64,000 nt of DNA from Rasiella rasia (GTDB lineage Bacteria > Bacteroidota > Bacteroidia > Flavobacteriales > Flavobacteriaceae): the NCBI RefSeq assembly GCF_011044175.1, contig NZ_CP049057.1:2743501-2807500 (forward strand), given 5' to 3'. Shown one piece after another: positions 1-8,563 of this stretch. The notes below the pieces were generated by a model. It was not told the origin of the DNA. It worked only from the letters and a program-made list of their open reading frames with translations, and searched no databases. Position 1 is the first letter of the stretch. Every line of letters begins with the position of its first letter. The translations under genes and the position numbers were made by a program.

Positions 1-2442
1 ATTATTATCGCCTGTGGTATTGTATAAAGCTGAGTTGCCAATAGCAACATTAGATACACCAGTGGTATTTGAAAATAATGTTTGATTCCCAATACCAAGA
101 TTATCATTAGAACTTACACTACTACCTAACGATTGTAAGCCTAACGCAATATTTCCAGTGCCGTCTACATTGCTGTTTAAGGAGGAATTACCAATTGCTA
201 GATTACTAAATCCACTTGTATTGTCTGACAAAGCAGACTCACCTACTGCTATATTTGCATATCCGCTGGTGTTCTCTTCTAGTGCAGTATACCCAACAGC
301 TACGTTGCCACTACCATTAATATTTGATGTGAGTGCAGAATGCCCTATTGCAGTATTACTTCCACCGATTATGTTGGATGTAAGGGCAAGAGAACCAATA
401 CCAGTATTGTATTCACCGGTTGTATTACTAGACATTGCGTAAAACCCTATTGCGGTGTTATAACTTGCATTAACACTAGACTCAAGAACATTTGCACCGA
501 CCCCAGTATTACCACCTCCGTTATCATTAACTACTAAAGCCGACCTCCCAATTGCAGTATTTGCATTTCCTGTAGTATTGCTTGTCAAGGTATTAAAGCC
601 TATCGCTACATTATCGTACCCTGTAGTATTACTTGCTAAGACCCCTCCGCCAATTGCCGTGTTTTCGTTTCCTGTGGTGTTTGAAACCATAGCGTTATGA
701 CCTACGGCAAGATTGTAAATACCGCTTGTATTTGTGTTTAATGCATAGTATCCAATTCCAATGTTACCCACACCTGTATTGTTGTCAAGGGCAGCAGTAC
801 CTATCCCTATGCTATATGATCCAAAAGAACTATTGGATAATGCTTGATATCCAATACCAATGTTATCGACACCGTCAACATTTGTCATTTGAGCTTGATA
901 CCCAATGCCTATATTTCTATTATCAGAGCTATCATCATTTACTCCTGCGTCAATTCCTAAAAACACAGAAGAACCATCATCTGAACCATCATTGTCAGAT
1001 TTTCCATCTATTAAACTATTAATCCTGTCAGCCCCAGAAGCATTGCCCCAAACAATTGTTCCTGCGCCATTAGTTTGTAATACTTGATTCACTGCTCCAT
1101 CTATGGTAGGAAATTGATAGGCGTTATTAACATCTAAGGTTCCATTTACACGAAGTAGGTCTGTGTCGAACTCTCCATAAAGCAAAGGGTTGGCTGTGTT
1201 AGAGTTGTCAATATACAATCTATTGTTATAATCTGCTCCAGCTCCTGCGCGATACCCAATCGCAACATTTCCAAAATTAGTGGAGCTTGCTAACCCAAGG
1301 CCAGCTTCGCGGCCTATAAAAACATTCTCACTTCCGTTTACATTATCTCCTGCACCATTTCCCACGGCAGTGTTATTACTACCAGTTACATTATCCCTTA
1401 AACTACCATGTCCCATAGCCGTGTTACCATTTCCGGTTGTATTGGTTTGTAATGAATGCCTCCCAAAAGCGTTGTTAAAGAAACCTGTAGTGTTTGCTCG
1501 CAGTGCATCTGTTCCAAAAGCGTTGTTATTTACACCAGTTGTATTGCTTCGTAGGGCCTCATATCCAACAGAAGTATTGTTAGTGCCAATAGTGTTTGAG
1601 TACAAGGCACGGTATCCAATTCCGATATTATCAGCGCCGGTGGTGTTTAGATAAAGTGATTGATATCCCAGTGCCGTATTGTTGCTTCCTGTTGAATTTT
1701 GAAGCATAGAGCCATTACCAATTGAAGTGTTGTTACTTCCCGTAGTATTTGCAAACATACTGGCGCTACCCATAGCTATGTTTTCATTTCCACTTGTATT
1801 TGCATTTAAAGCTCTGTTTCCAATGGCAACATTACCAGAGCCAATAGTATTATTTCTAAGTACATGATACCCAATGGCAGTATTAGAATTTCCAGTAGTA
1901 TTTACAAATAATGATCCATGACCGAAAGCGCTGTTCCAGTTACCAGCACTATTGCTATTTAATGTTTCATAACCAACAGCGGTATTAGCATTTCCTGAAG
2001 TGTTTCCAGACAGTGATTGGTATCCAATTCCTATATTTCCATTGTTGGTGCTGTCATCATTTGCACCAGCATCTATACCAAGATATATAGACGAGCCATT
2101 TTCTGATCCATCCATATCAGACCGGCCATCTAGGAGATCATTTATTCTTTCAACTCCCGTGGCGGTTACCCAAGCCGTTAAATTATTATCCCAATAGTAG
2201 ATTCCTTTAGAAGGTGTGCCGTTTCCTGTTAGAAATAGCATCATGCCATCTTGATCAACTCCTGGGTTTGTAGCAGGAAAATCGTCTACACGCGGAATTA
2301 AGATTCCGTCTGTGTTTGCAGGTGTCGCAATGTTAGATGCTGAAATATCAAGGGTGGCATTAGGGCTCGTATTATTAATACCTACCTGAGCATACATAAA
2401 TGAGCCCGCTATAAAGATTAAAAGAGTGACCAGTGTTTTCAT
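1..2442 (-). CDS. Large adhesin-like surface protein with 14-residue head repeats (3' end beyond window)
   Basis: The reading frame opens at the ATG at 2442-2440 and stays open to the window edge (814 codons, no stop), so the C-terminus is missing. The N-terminus is a signal peptide (MKTLVTLLIFIAGSFMYAQ) followed by VGINNTSPNATLDI, a start shared with the protein at 9381-11288. Most of the rest is tandem ~14-residue units of the type NTTGxxNTAIGxxAL, which resemble left-handed beta-roll head repeats of YadA/Hia-type adhesins and Bacteroidota tail-fibre-like proteins. The repeat array occurs twice, each time introduced by a block of the form RINxLxDGxSDxDGS followed by GSSxxLGIDAGxNDDS (about 2000-2160 and 910-1070). 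The ATG overlaps the stop of the small upstream gene (ATGA). I infer a secreted, cell-surface adhesin. Whether it ends in a T9SS domain or an endosialidase chaperone cannot be seen here. Confidence 0.8.
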   Translation of the reverse strand, partial: MKTLVTLLIFIAGSFMYAQVGINNTSPNATLDISASNIATPANTDGILIPRVDDFPATNPGVDQDGMMLFLTGNGTPSKGIYYWDNNLTAWVTATGVERINDLLDGRSDMDGSENGSSIYLGIDAGANDDSTNNGNIGIGYQSLSGNTSGNANTAVGYETLNSNSAGNWNSAFGHGSLFVNTTGNSNTAIGYHVLRNNTIGSGNVAIGNRALNANTSGNENIAMGSASMFANTTGSNNTSIGNGSMLQNSTGSNNTALGYQSLYLNTTGADNIGIGYRALYSNTIGTNNTSVGYEALRSNTTGVNNNAFGTDALRANTTGFFNNAFGRHSLQTNTTGNGNTAMGHGSLRDNVTGSNNTAVGNGAGDNVNGSENVFIGREAGLGLASSTNFGNVAIGYRAGAGADYNNRLYIDNSNTANPLLYGEFDTDLLRVNGTLDVNNAYQFPTIDGAVNQVLQTNGAGTIVWGNASGADRINSLIDGKSDNDGSDDGSSVFLGIDAGVNDDSSDNRNIGIGYQAQMTNVDGVDNIGIGYQALSNSSFGSYSIGIGTAALDNNTGVGNIGIGYYALNTNTSGIYNLAVGHNAMVSNTTGNENTAIGGGVLASNTTGYDNVAIGFNTLTSNTTGNANTAIGRSALVVNDNGGGNTGVGANVLESSVNASYNTAIGFYAMSSNTTGEYNTGIGSLALTSNIIGGSNTAIGHSALTSNINGSGNVAVGYTALEENTSGYANIAVGESALSDNTSGFSNLAIGNSSLNSNVDGTGNIALGLQSLGSSVSSNDNLGIGNQTLFSNTTGVSNVAIGNSALYNTTGDNN

Positions 2443-2591
2443 TTTTCAAAGTGTATTTGCGTTATAACCTTATTGTTATTGGTAATGGTAAGGAGATATG
2501 TTCCTTTGTCCATTTTGTTTATTTCCAAATAAATTTCTCGGGCGGTTTCTTTGGGAAATTCGCCAGTACAACGTAAGTGGTTAAGCTTCAT
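2439..2591 (-). CDS. Small protein resembling a free-standing T9SS C-terminal sorting-domain half (50 aa)
   Basis: The 50-residue frame runs from the ATG at 2591 to a TGA that overlaps the adhesin ATG by 4 bases (ATGA), which suggests translational coupling. A longer frame from a TTG at 2654 is possible, but the ATG gives a length matching its paralogue at 14643-14792. The C-terminal part (EIYLEINKMDKGTYLLTITN, then a short strand ending in HFEK) has the spacing of the last two strands of T9SS type A sorting domains (hydrophobic strand, G-T-Y, strand, terminal basic residue). There is no signal peptide, so classical T9SS export is not expected. It could be the remnant of an eroded secreted protein, but a full-length paralogue in the same position beside another regulator argues for a kept gene. 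The function is unknown. Confidence 0.6.
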   Translation of the reverse strand: MKLNHLRCTGEFPKETAREIYLEINKMDKGTYLLTITNNNKVITQIHFEK

Positions 2592-2658
2592 TACGAGAAT
2601 GGGGTTGTAATGTATAGAAGTAAAAGTAGGGTAGGAGGTAATAGTTGGGGTCAACTAT

Positions 2659-2686
2659 TGTAACAAGTGGCTACGTTATTGTAACA
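2659..2686 (-). promoter_or_regulatory. Operator-like 21-bp direct repeat (site A)
   Basis: TGTAACA occurs at 2659-2665 and again at 2680-2686, exactly 21 bp apart (two helical turns). The pair begins 11 bp past the stop of the regulator at 2697 and lies 68 bp upstream of the small T9SS-like gene. A -7-like TACTTTTA (minus strand, 2628-2621) sits between site and gene, so the boxes fall where an AraC-type activator would bind. The same pair occurs at three other loci in this window. Confidence 0.65.
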
Positions 2687-2696
2687 TGTCTTGTTA

Positions 2697-5627
2697 TTAC
2701 AGGGTTTCAGAGCTTTTCTTTACGTTAGAAGGGGAGATTCCGTACACGTCTTTGAAGCATTTGCTAAAATAAGAGGGATTGTTAAAACCAACTTCGTAAG
2801 CAACTTCAGATACCGAAATGCTACGCTTTTTTAATAGCGAAGCCGCTAATTTAACCCGTTGATTCATTATAAATTCTGTGGTTGTAAGTCCTGTAAGCGC
2901 TTTTAGTTTTCTATGCAATTGCATGCGGCTAACCCCTATTTCCTTGCTGAAAGTTTCTGGAGTGAAAGTAGGTTCTTGAATGTTTTTGTCTAAAGCCTTT
3001 TGCATACGCTCCAAGAACTTTTCTTCGGCAGTGCTTACCGATATTTCTTTCGGACTTAAAATAATAGTTTTTGAATATCTATTTTGTAAGCGTTTGCGAT
3101 TTTCTAGTAAATTTTGCACCGTGGCTTGGAGCAACGTACTATTAAATGGTTTAGTTACATAGGCATCTGCCCCTAGTTTACTTCCGGTTAATTTGTCCTC
3201 ATCTTCTGTTTTTGCTGTAACCAAAATTAATGGAATATGGGCGGTAAGCTCTTCTTCTTTAAGCTTCTTCGTTAGTTCATATCCGTCTAAAAACGGCATC
3301 ATTACATCGCTTATGATTAGATCTGGAATGTGCTCTAACGCACTCTTATATCCTTCTTCACCATTGTTGGCCGTACGAACGTTATAGCTGTCTTGAAATA
3401 GTAAGGTGATGTAATTCAATACATCCTTATTGTCGTCTATAAGTAAGAGTTGTGGGACGTCTTCTTTAGTACTTGGTTGCAATAAATTCTCAGTATCCGA
3501 AGGTTGATGCGCTATTACCACATTGGCATGTTCAATTTCAGTACGTTTTGTAGCAAGTTCGGCAGTGGTAAAGAGTTCTTTTGCCACCCCTAAAGTCAAT
3601 CTAAAATGATTCTCTTCATTTTCTGAATGAATCAATTCTAGTGTTCCTTTGTGTAATTGGGATAATTCTCTACTAAGTGCCAAGCCAATACCTGAACCAG
3701 GGTTGTCTGGGTGGTTCTGATAGAAACGTTCAAAAATGTTTTTTCGGTCTTTTGCCGAAAGTTTAACACCAGTATTAATAATGTCTAAGGTATACGTGTG
3801 GTTAGTATGGCTGCCAATAATACGTACTTTCTCGTTAGCTGGAGTATATTTTATGGCATTGCTAAATAAGTTGGTTGTAATTTTTTCAACGGCATCACGG
3901 TCAAACCAATATTGATTCTTGGTTTCTGGAATGTTGACCTCCCAATGTATCTTTTTTTCTTCTGCTAGAAATTCAAACGCTTGGGCTTGTGCTTTCATAA
4001 ATGTAGAAATATAACCTTCAGCTACATGAAGTTGGTAGTGTCCGCTTTCCAATTTAGACAGGGCTAGCATTTCCTCGACCAGATTTTGAACCCTCCCTAC
4101 ATTTTTATGAGCAATTTGCATTTTTTTACGTTCAGTAGGTGTAAGTTGATCTTTTTCTAACTGTTCAGAAATGGGACCTTTTACCAAGGTAAGTGGGGTT
4201 CGAAACTCATGAGAAATATTTGCAAAGAAAGATGATTTTGCGGCGTCCAACTCTTTCAGTTTTTGATGTACTCGTTGCCTATTTCTATAGTAGAAAAACA
4301 GAAATACTCCTACTATCCCTACAATTGATAATACAGCCCATAAAATATTCCGTTGGTTTCTTTTTTGTTGTTCTGCAAGCTCATTTTCAGAAGTAAGCAA
4401 AGCTATCTGTTGTTCTTTTTCTTTGGTCTGATACGCGGTTTCTAACTCTTGAACTGTAGCCGTGGTCTTCGCTTTGTTTAAGCTATCTGTTTTTTTAATT
4501 GCAGCTTTTAAGAAAGGGTAGGCTTGTGAAAGTTTTCCTTGTTTTTCTAAGGTTTCGGCTAGGGCTTGTTCTATTTCAATTTGGGATTCTACATTGCCAT
4601 GAGAATAGACAAACTTTCTCGCAGTTTCAAAATTTTGTTCTGCCTCTTCAAGCCTGTTTAATGACAGGTTCATGAGCCCTAAATTCTTAGCAAGATTAAT
4701 AATGCCAGACGGAAACTGCATTTCTTCACTAAGGATTAAACCTTGTTTGAAATTTGACATGGCTATATCATTATTGCCTGTAAGCTTATAAATTTGACCT
4801 AAGTAATTGTGAGCTTCAACTATACGCCCTTTGTCACCTAAATCTTTAAAAAAGGCCATTGCCTCATTTAAATCGTTTACTGTTTTCTCAGATATCTCAT
4901 CTTTGCTTTCTATTAAATCTGCCAATTTAAGTGTGGCACTATGGTAATATCTAGGTATGTCGTTAGCCAGCGCCTCTTCTTGAACTAATAAGAAGTAGGA
5001 CCTCGCTTTAGGAATGTCATTTAAGTTGAGGAATAGTTCTCCTAAGTTTTGTTTAATACTCGCTTCTGCTCGAGGATTTGGTTCTCCGGTTTCAGTTAAC
5101 TCTAGTGCTTTTATGAGATGATCAATTGCTTTTTCCTGTTCATTGTTGGTTGTGTAAAATGCACCATAAGCCCTATTTAAATTCACCCTAAGCGTGTAAG
5201 GTACAGAATCTACAGTGTTAAAATTAGCAGAGGCAGAGTCAAGTGTTTTTTGAACAACTTCGCTTTCACCATAAATATTCTTAATCATTGCTTTAAGAAT
5301 CAACGCTTCATTAACTAAAAAAGGGTCTTCTTTAAAAATGAGGTTTTTTCCAGCGCGATTAAAATAGTAATAGGAGCTATCGGGATTTCTTTGATAATAA
5401 AAATTCATGCCAATAGCGTAATCTCTATGAGCGGCTATAGAAGAATCTTTTTTGATGGAAATTGGCAAGGCATGCCAATACGCTTTAATATTATTGGTGG
5501 TGGCTTTGGGATTGTCTTTACTATAATTTTTAAATGTTGTCTTTACAGAATCGACAGAAATTTGCGCACACACTTTTGTGAAGCAAAGAGATAGAAAACA
5601 TATGGTGATAATAACAAGATGTTTCAT
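2697..5627 (-). CDS. Hybrid two-component system regulator, TPR sensor type (HTCS 1)
   Basis: One chain combines sensor, kinase, receiver and transcription factor. From the ATG at 5627 (976 aa) there is a signal peptide ending in VCAQ, a TPR-rich extracytoplasmic region (about 40-390), a coiled coil, and one membrane segment (about 427-450). A HisKA domain follows with phospho-acceptor H473 in the NISHEFRTPL motif, then a HATPase domain (NLFSNAIKYTP, GSGIGLALSREL), a receiver with D774 in SDVMMP and a K in TKPF, and a C-terminal AraC helix-turn-helix (SRMQLHRKLKALTG; VAYEVGFNNPSYFSKCFK). A more upstream start at 5654 would lie inside a perfect -7 box (TACATTTG, 5659-5652), so 5627 is preferred. 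Its neighbours suggest it controls the small peptide and adhesin just downstream, via site A. The ligand is unknown. Confidence 0.93.
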   Translation of the reverse strand: MKHLVIITICFLSLCFTKVCAQISVDSVKTTFKNYSKDNPKATTNNIKAYWHALPISIKKDSSIAAHRDYAIGMNFYYQRNPDSSYYYFNRAGKNLIFKEDPFLVNEALILKAMIKNIYGESEVVQKTLDSASANFNTVDSVPYTLRVNLNRAYGAFYTTNNEQEKAIDHLIKALELTETGEPNPRAEASIKQNLGELFLNLNDIPKARSYFLLVQEEALANDIPRYYHSATLKLADLIESKDEISEKTVNDLNEAMAFFKDLGDKGRIVEAHNYLGQIYKLTGNNDIAMSNFKQGLILSEEMQFPSGIINLAKNLGLMNLSLNRLEEAEQNFETARKFVYSHGNVESQIEIEQALAETLEKQGKLSQAYPFLKAAIKKTDSLNKAKTTATVQELETAYQTKEKEQQIALLTSENELAEQQKRNQRNILWAVLSIVGIVGVFLFFYYRNRQRVHQKLKELDAAKSSFFANISHEFRTPLTLVKGPISEQLEKDQLTPTERKKMQIAHKNVGRVQNLVEEMLALSKLESGHYQLHVAEGYISTFMKAQAQAFEFLAEEKKIHWEVNIPETKNQYWFDRDAVEKITTNLFSNAIKYTPANEKVRIIGSHTNHTYTLDIINTGVKLSAKDRKNIFERFYQNHPDNPGSGIGLALSRELSQLHKGTLELIHSENEENHFRLTLGVAKELFTTAELATKRTEIEHANVVIAHQPSDTENLLQPSTKEDVPQLLLIDDNKDVLNYITLLFQDSYNVRTANNGEEGYKSALEHIPDLIISDVMMPFLDGYELTKKLKEEELTAHIPLILVTAKTEDEDKLTGSKLGADAYVTKPFNSTLLQATVQNLLENRKRLQNRYSKTIILSPKEISVSTAEEKFLERMQKALDKNIQEPTFTPETFSKEIGVSRMQLHRKLKALTGLTTTEFIMNQRVKLAASLLKKRSISVSEVAYEVGFNNPSYFSKCFKDVYGISPSNVKKSSETL

Positions 5628-5651
5628 TTTGACACTTAGTTTTCGATAGCC

Positions 5652-5659
5652 CAAATGTA
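5652..5659 (-). promoter_or_regulatory. -7 promoter box of the HTCS 1 gene
   Basis: On the minus strand this reads TACATTTG, a perfect match to the Bacteroidota -7 consensus TAnnTTTG. A TTG triplet lies 21 bp further upstream, as expected for the -33 element. It sits 25 bp before the ATG at 5627 and therefore rules against an upstream start. Confidence 0.65.
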
Positions 5660-5690
5660 CTGCTTGTAGCAGTCCTTAAGCAATCAATAA

Positions 5691-5710
5691 TGTAACCAAT
5701 GTAGGTTACA
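5691..5710. promoter_or_regulatory. Perfect palindrome TGTAACC-N6-GGTTACA upstream of HTCS 1
   Basis: This is an inverted repeat with two perfect 7-bp arms around AATGTA, lying about 30-50 bp upstream of the -7 box of the regulator gene. The half-sites resemble the TGTAACA boxes found as direct repeats at the putative target genes, so this may be an autoregulatory site with a different geometry. No direct evidence of binding is available. Confidence 0.5.
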
Positions 5711-5818
5711 ATAGTTCTACTAAGATACCTTAAAAAAATATAATTATTTAAAAACCAACCTAATAAAGATGTTCATTGCGTGTTCTGGCAAACTTTTTAT
5801 ACCGATAGTAAATAAAAA

Positions 5819-5840
5819 GCCGAAGTAGAAAAACTTCGGC
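5819..5840 (-). terminator. Hairpin terminator after the TapB-like gene
   Basis: GCCGAAGT and ACTTCGGC form a perfect 8-bp stem with a 6-base loop. In the minus-strand direction the stem is followed by TTTTTATTT. It lies about 30 bp past the stop of the minus-strand gene at 5871. Confidence 0.75.
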
Positions 5841-5870
5841 CTTAATTGAAAATGAAGATAACTTATACGT

Positions 5871-6548
5871 TTAGTTATGGAAGTCTGTAAGCAAGCTACT
5901 GCTAGTTACCCTTCCACGTCTATTATAATCTTCTTGCTTTACCATTCCCACGCCTTTAGAGATCCATTGTTTGGCGGTAGTAGTGCGATTTATCCCCATA
6001 TTTACTGTATTTGTGTAGCCAATCACATAGCAATCAAAGGTGCCAGCAGGGGTTGTAATAGTTTCTCTGTTTACTACCGTTCTATCTGTCATAGATACCT
6101 CCATTCTTATATTAATACCGCTCATATCTACGAGCATGGTCATAGTAGCATCTGGTAATTCCTGACCTACATGTAAATTGTTGGGAATTACTATTTTGGT
6201 TCCTGAAATTTCGGTTTCAAAATCTCTGTAATTCTCAAGTAAATTAGGATTCAAAAGAGACTCCATATCTACAACAATACCATCATTTTCGCAAGACATT
6301 GTAAAGGTCGCTTCGTTTAATACTTCACCTTCTTTATCTCTTAAAAAGGACTTAAATGTAGCAAAGTTGCTTGTAGCTTCGGTAACTAGAAAATCTGTAA
6401 TGGCGGCTACGCGGTTGTTTTTACCATAGTTGGTTATCTGAAATGTTACTCCATCTTCAAAAGGGTAAAAAGTGCTACAATCGTTTTGTGCAAACAAACT
6501 AGTCATACCAAAGAAGGCAAGGATTGAAAAAAAAGTGCGAAAATTCAT
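5871..6548 (-). CDS. TapB/DUF3108-like secreted protein
   Basis: The protein has 225 residues from the ATG at 6548, where a clear signal peptide begins (MNFRTFFSILAFFGMTSLFAQ). A longer frame reaching 6599 would overlap the upstream lipoprotein gene and is less likely. After cleavage the protein shows a short Cys-containing start (NDCSTFYPFEDG) and a beta-rich fold. A late motif (TTPAGTFDCYVIGY, then KQWISKGVGMVKQE) is typical of the TapB/DUF3108 group of Bacteroidota envelope proteins. It is the last gene of a four-gene minus-strand run (9205 to 5871). Its exact role is unknown. The family call rests on remembered motif patterns. Confidence 0.65.
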   Translation of the reverse strand: MNFRTFFSILAFFGMTSLFAQNDCSTFYPFEDGVTFQITNYGKNNRVAAITDFLVTEATSNFATFKSFLRDKEGEVLNEATFTMSCENDGIVVDMESLLNPNLLENYRDFETEISGTKIVIPNNLHVGQELPDATMTMLVDMSGINIRMEVSMTDRTVVNRETITTPAGTFDCYVIGYTNTVNMGINRTTTAKQWISKGVGMVKQEDYNRRGRVTSSSLLTDFHN

Positions 6549-6585
6549 AGTGTGTTGATTTTTAAAGTTTGAAATTATTAAATTT

Positions 6586-7107
6586 TTATCGCGGACCAAT
6601 CTCGGTTCTGTCGGGATTAATCCTTATTGTTATAGGTTTAGTTGTAGTATTTCCGTTGAAATCTGTAATGGTAAAGGTGAATATAACGTCTTGTACACCA
6701 AGTGTGTTTCCTCTTGGTATAATTTGGCCTCCATAAAGTATTGAACTTCGCGGATCTGACATATCTCCTTGGTTTCTAAAAGTCCGGGTAGATAAAGACC
6801 CAGGTACTTCTTCCCAATTACCAGGTAAATCATTCACTACTTCTACTACATCATTATTTGGTAGTGTCCATCTAACTTCTTGAACGCCTCCTTGATCTTT
6901 ACCCGAGAACAGAATATTAAAGGTTTCATTTCTCATTAGATAGACAACATTCGAGTCGCTAAAGTTTTCATCAAGTTCTATATCATCTACATCGGTAACC
7001 TTAAAGAAAAAAGTTGGGTCAATAGAATCCATCGCTGGAATAGTGGTTTTACATCCAGTTGCAAATAGTACGATAGCGATTAAGCCAAGAAAAATTTTAG
7101 TTTTCAT
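6586..7107 (-). CDS. Predicted lipoprotein, function unknown
   Basis: The protein has 173 residues. The N-terminus (MKTKIFLGLIAIVLFATGC) is a lipoprotein signal with the lipobox ATGC, so the mature protein should be anchored in the envelope. The remainder is beta-rich and includes a stretch resembling an Ig-like/PKD fold (FTFTITDFNGNTTTKPITI). No catalytic motif is visible. It sits 37 bp upstream of the TapB-like gene in the same direction, with which it is probably co-transcribed. I do not recognise a named family. Confidence 0.75.
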   Translation of the reverse strand: MKTKIFLGLIAIVLFATGCKTTIPAMDSIDPTFFFKVTDVDDIELDENFSDSNVVYLMRNETFNILFSGKDQGGVQEVRWTLPNNDVVEVVNDLPGNWEEVPGSLSTRTFRNQGDMSDPRSSILYGGQIIPRGNTLGVQDVIFTFTITDFNGNTTTKPITIRINPDRTEIGPR

Positions 7108-7256
7108 AATAGTGTGTTTTAGTTTTTACTTTTTAAAAGTAAGAACACATCACTGGTTTTGGCAGGGGTTAAACCCCCATAAACATAGCGTCGAATACCG
7201 ATAATTTTTAAGGGTTTATAAGACGAACGACATTGCATACTCAAGCTTTTTGGCTG

Positions 7257-8552
7257 CTATAGTTTTATAAATTCTACTCTCCTATTTTGAGACTTTCCGG
7301 CAGAAGTTGTGTTGTTAGCAATAGGACTAGATTCGCCTTTGCCGTCTGTCTTGATTCTGTTAGCCGAAATGCCGTACTTCTGTATAAGTGCTTCTTTTAC
7401 TGAAATTGCTCTTTGTTGAGAAAGCACTAAATTACTATCGGCATCCCCATCGGTGTCTGTGTGTCCTACAATTAAAATATTGACAGTAGGGTTGGTTTTC
7501 ATAGCTTCACCTATCTCTGCTAGAATAGCATCTGCGCCACTTTTAATTGATGCAGAACCCGTGTTAAAAAGAATGGCATTTGTAGAAAGACGCCCTTCTG
7601 TAAGTAATTTGCTTCTATTGTCTTCTCCACTCTTGGCAATAGAAAAATTAGCAATATATATTTTGTCATTTGTGCCATTGTCTCGTAAACCCGTTGTGTA
7701 AAGCTTAAAGTACTTCGCGTTTTCTGGCACCAACCTCGGTATGTCAACTATTTTCTCTGCATTAAGCCATACCCGCATGCGCGTTTTATTTACAGCAATA
7801 GAGACACGAGACTTTCCATTAATGGCGTTTCTAATATCCTTGCCAATTTTATTGCGTATCTCCCTTGTGCCATTCACATGCTTTTCAATTACTCCCTGCG
7901 ATTCTATAAATTGACATGGTGAAAGTTCTACCAGGCTAAATGATTTAGGACTCTGAAACCCTTGGGTATCGTGAAGAAGTAGTTTAAAAAAAGCGTAGGA
8001 GTCTGTTTTGTTGTCTATACCATCTGTAAATAAATCGAACTGGATGGTATAGTTTTCCGGAAGTGCATTTTTCAGCATAGGATAAATGGTTGCATTATTC
8101 CCTAGGCGAAGCCATTTTTCACCTTTAATGGTCACCAACTCTCCAGATCCGTTGCTATCCCAATTTGCGGGAAAATCTCCAATATTGTCTGATGAGAAGT
8201 TATCTTGAAAAATTGGTACAGTTCCAGGTGTAAAATCGAAATTTGAATTTATTACAGTTTCACTTTCAGTACCTGTCTGTTCGTCACTATTATTGCCACC
8301 AATAATATTTCCGCTATCAGATTTCTTCTTCTTTTTCTTTCTTCTTTTTCTTTCTTTCTTTTTTTTTGGAGCTTCAATAACTGTGTCTAAAGCTCTGTCT
8401 GTAGATTTGGTCGTTTCCTTTTCTACTCTACGTTCTACCGTTCTTTCGGCTGCTCTTTCGGCTGCCTTTCCTAATTTTTTGAAGAACTGCGCCTGTGATG
8501 GTGTTGCCATAGCCAATAGGCATATTAGCATTATTAAATGTTTCGTTTTCAT
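7257..8552 (-). CDS. OmpA-family outer-membrane-associated protein with polybasic N-terminal region
   Basis: The protein has 431 residues. A signal peptide (ends SQAQ) is followed by a Glu/Arg-rich helix and an extreme basic tract (KKKKERKRRKKKKKKSD, about residues 62-79). A lectin-like beta-sandwich region (about 110-300) comes next. The C-terminal OmpA domain binds peptidoglycan (ILIVGHTDTDGDADS, LSQQRA, NRRVEFIKL). OmpA domains tether envelope proteins to the cell wall. The gene is preceded by a lipoprotein gene with an 11-bp gap, so the two are surely co-transcribed. The polybasic tract is unusual for an exported protein. It could bind surface polysaccharide or nucleic acid, but that is conjecture. 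Confidence 0.85.
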   Translation of the reverse strand: MKTKHLIMLICLLAMATPSQAQFFKKLGKAAERAAERTVERRVEKETTKSTDRALDTVIEAPKKKKERKRRKKKKKKSDSGNIIGGNNSDEQTGTESETVINSNFDFTPGTVPIFQDNFSSDNIGDFPANWDSNGSGELVTIKGEKWLRLGNNATIYPMLKNALPENYTIQFDLFTDGIDNKTDSYAFFKLLLHDTQGFQSPKSFSLVELSPCQFIESQGVIEKHVNGTREIRNKIGKDIRNAINGKSRVSIAVNKTRMRVWLNAEKIVDIPRLVPENAKYFKLYTTGLRDNGTNDKIYIANFSIAKSGEDNRSKLLTEGRLSTNAILFNTGSASIKSGADAILAEIGEAMKTNPTVNILIVGHTDTDGDADSNLVLSQQRAISVKEALIQKYGISANRIKTDGKGESSPIANNTTSAGKSQNRRVEFIKL

Positions 8553-8563
8553 AAGGTTTGTTT

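Noticed and set aside
158-1654. Several plus-strand open frames in the first 1.7 kb
   Set aside because: They are antisense shadows of the repetitive adhesin on the minus strand; their compositions lack any protein-like features.
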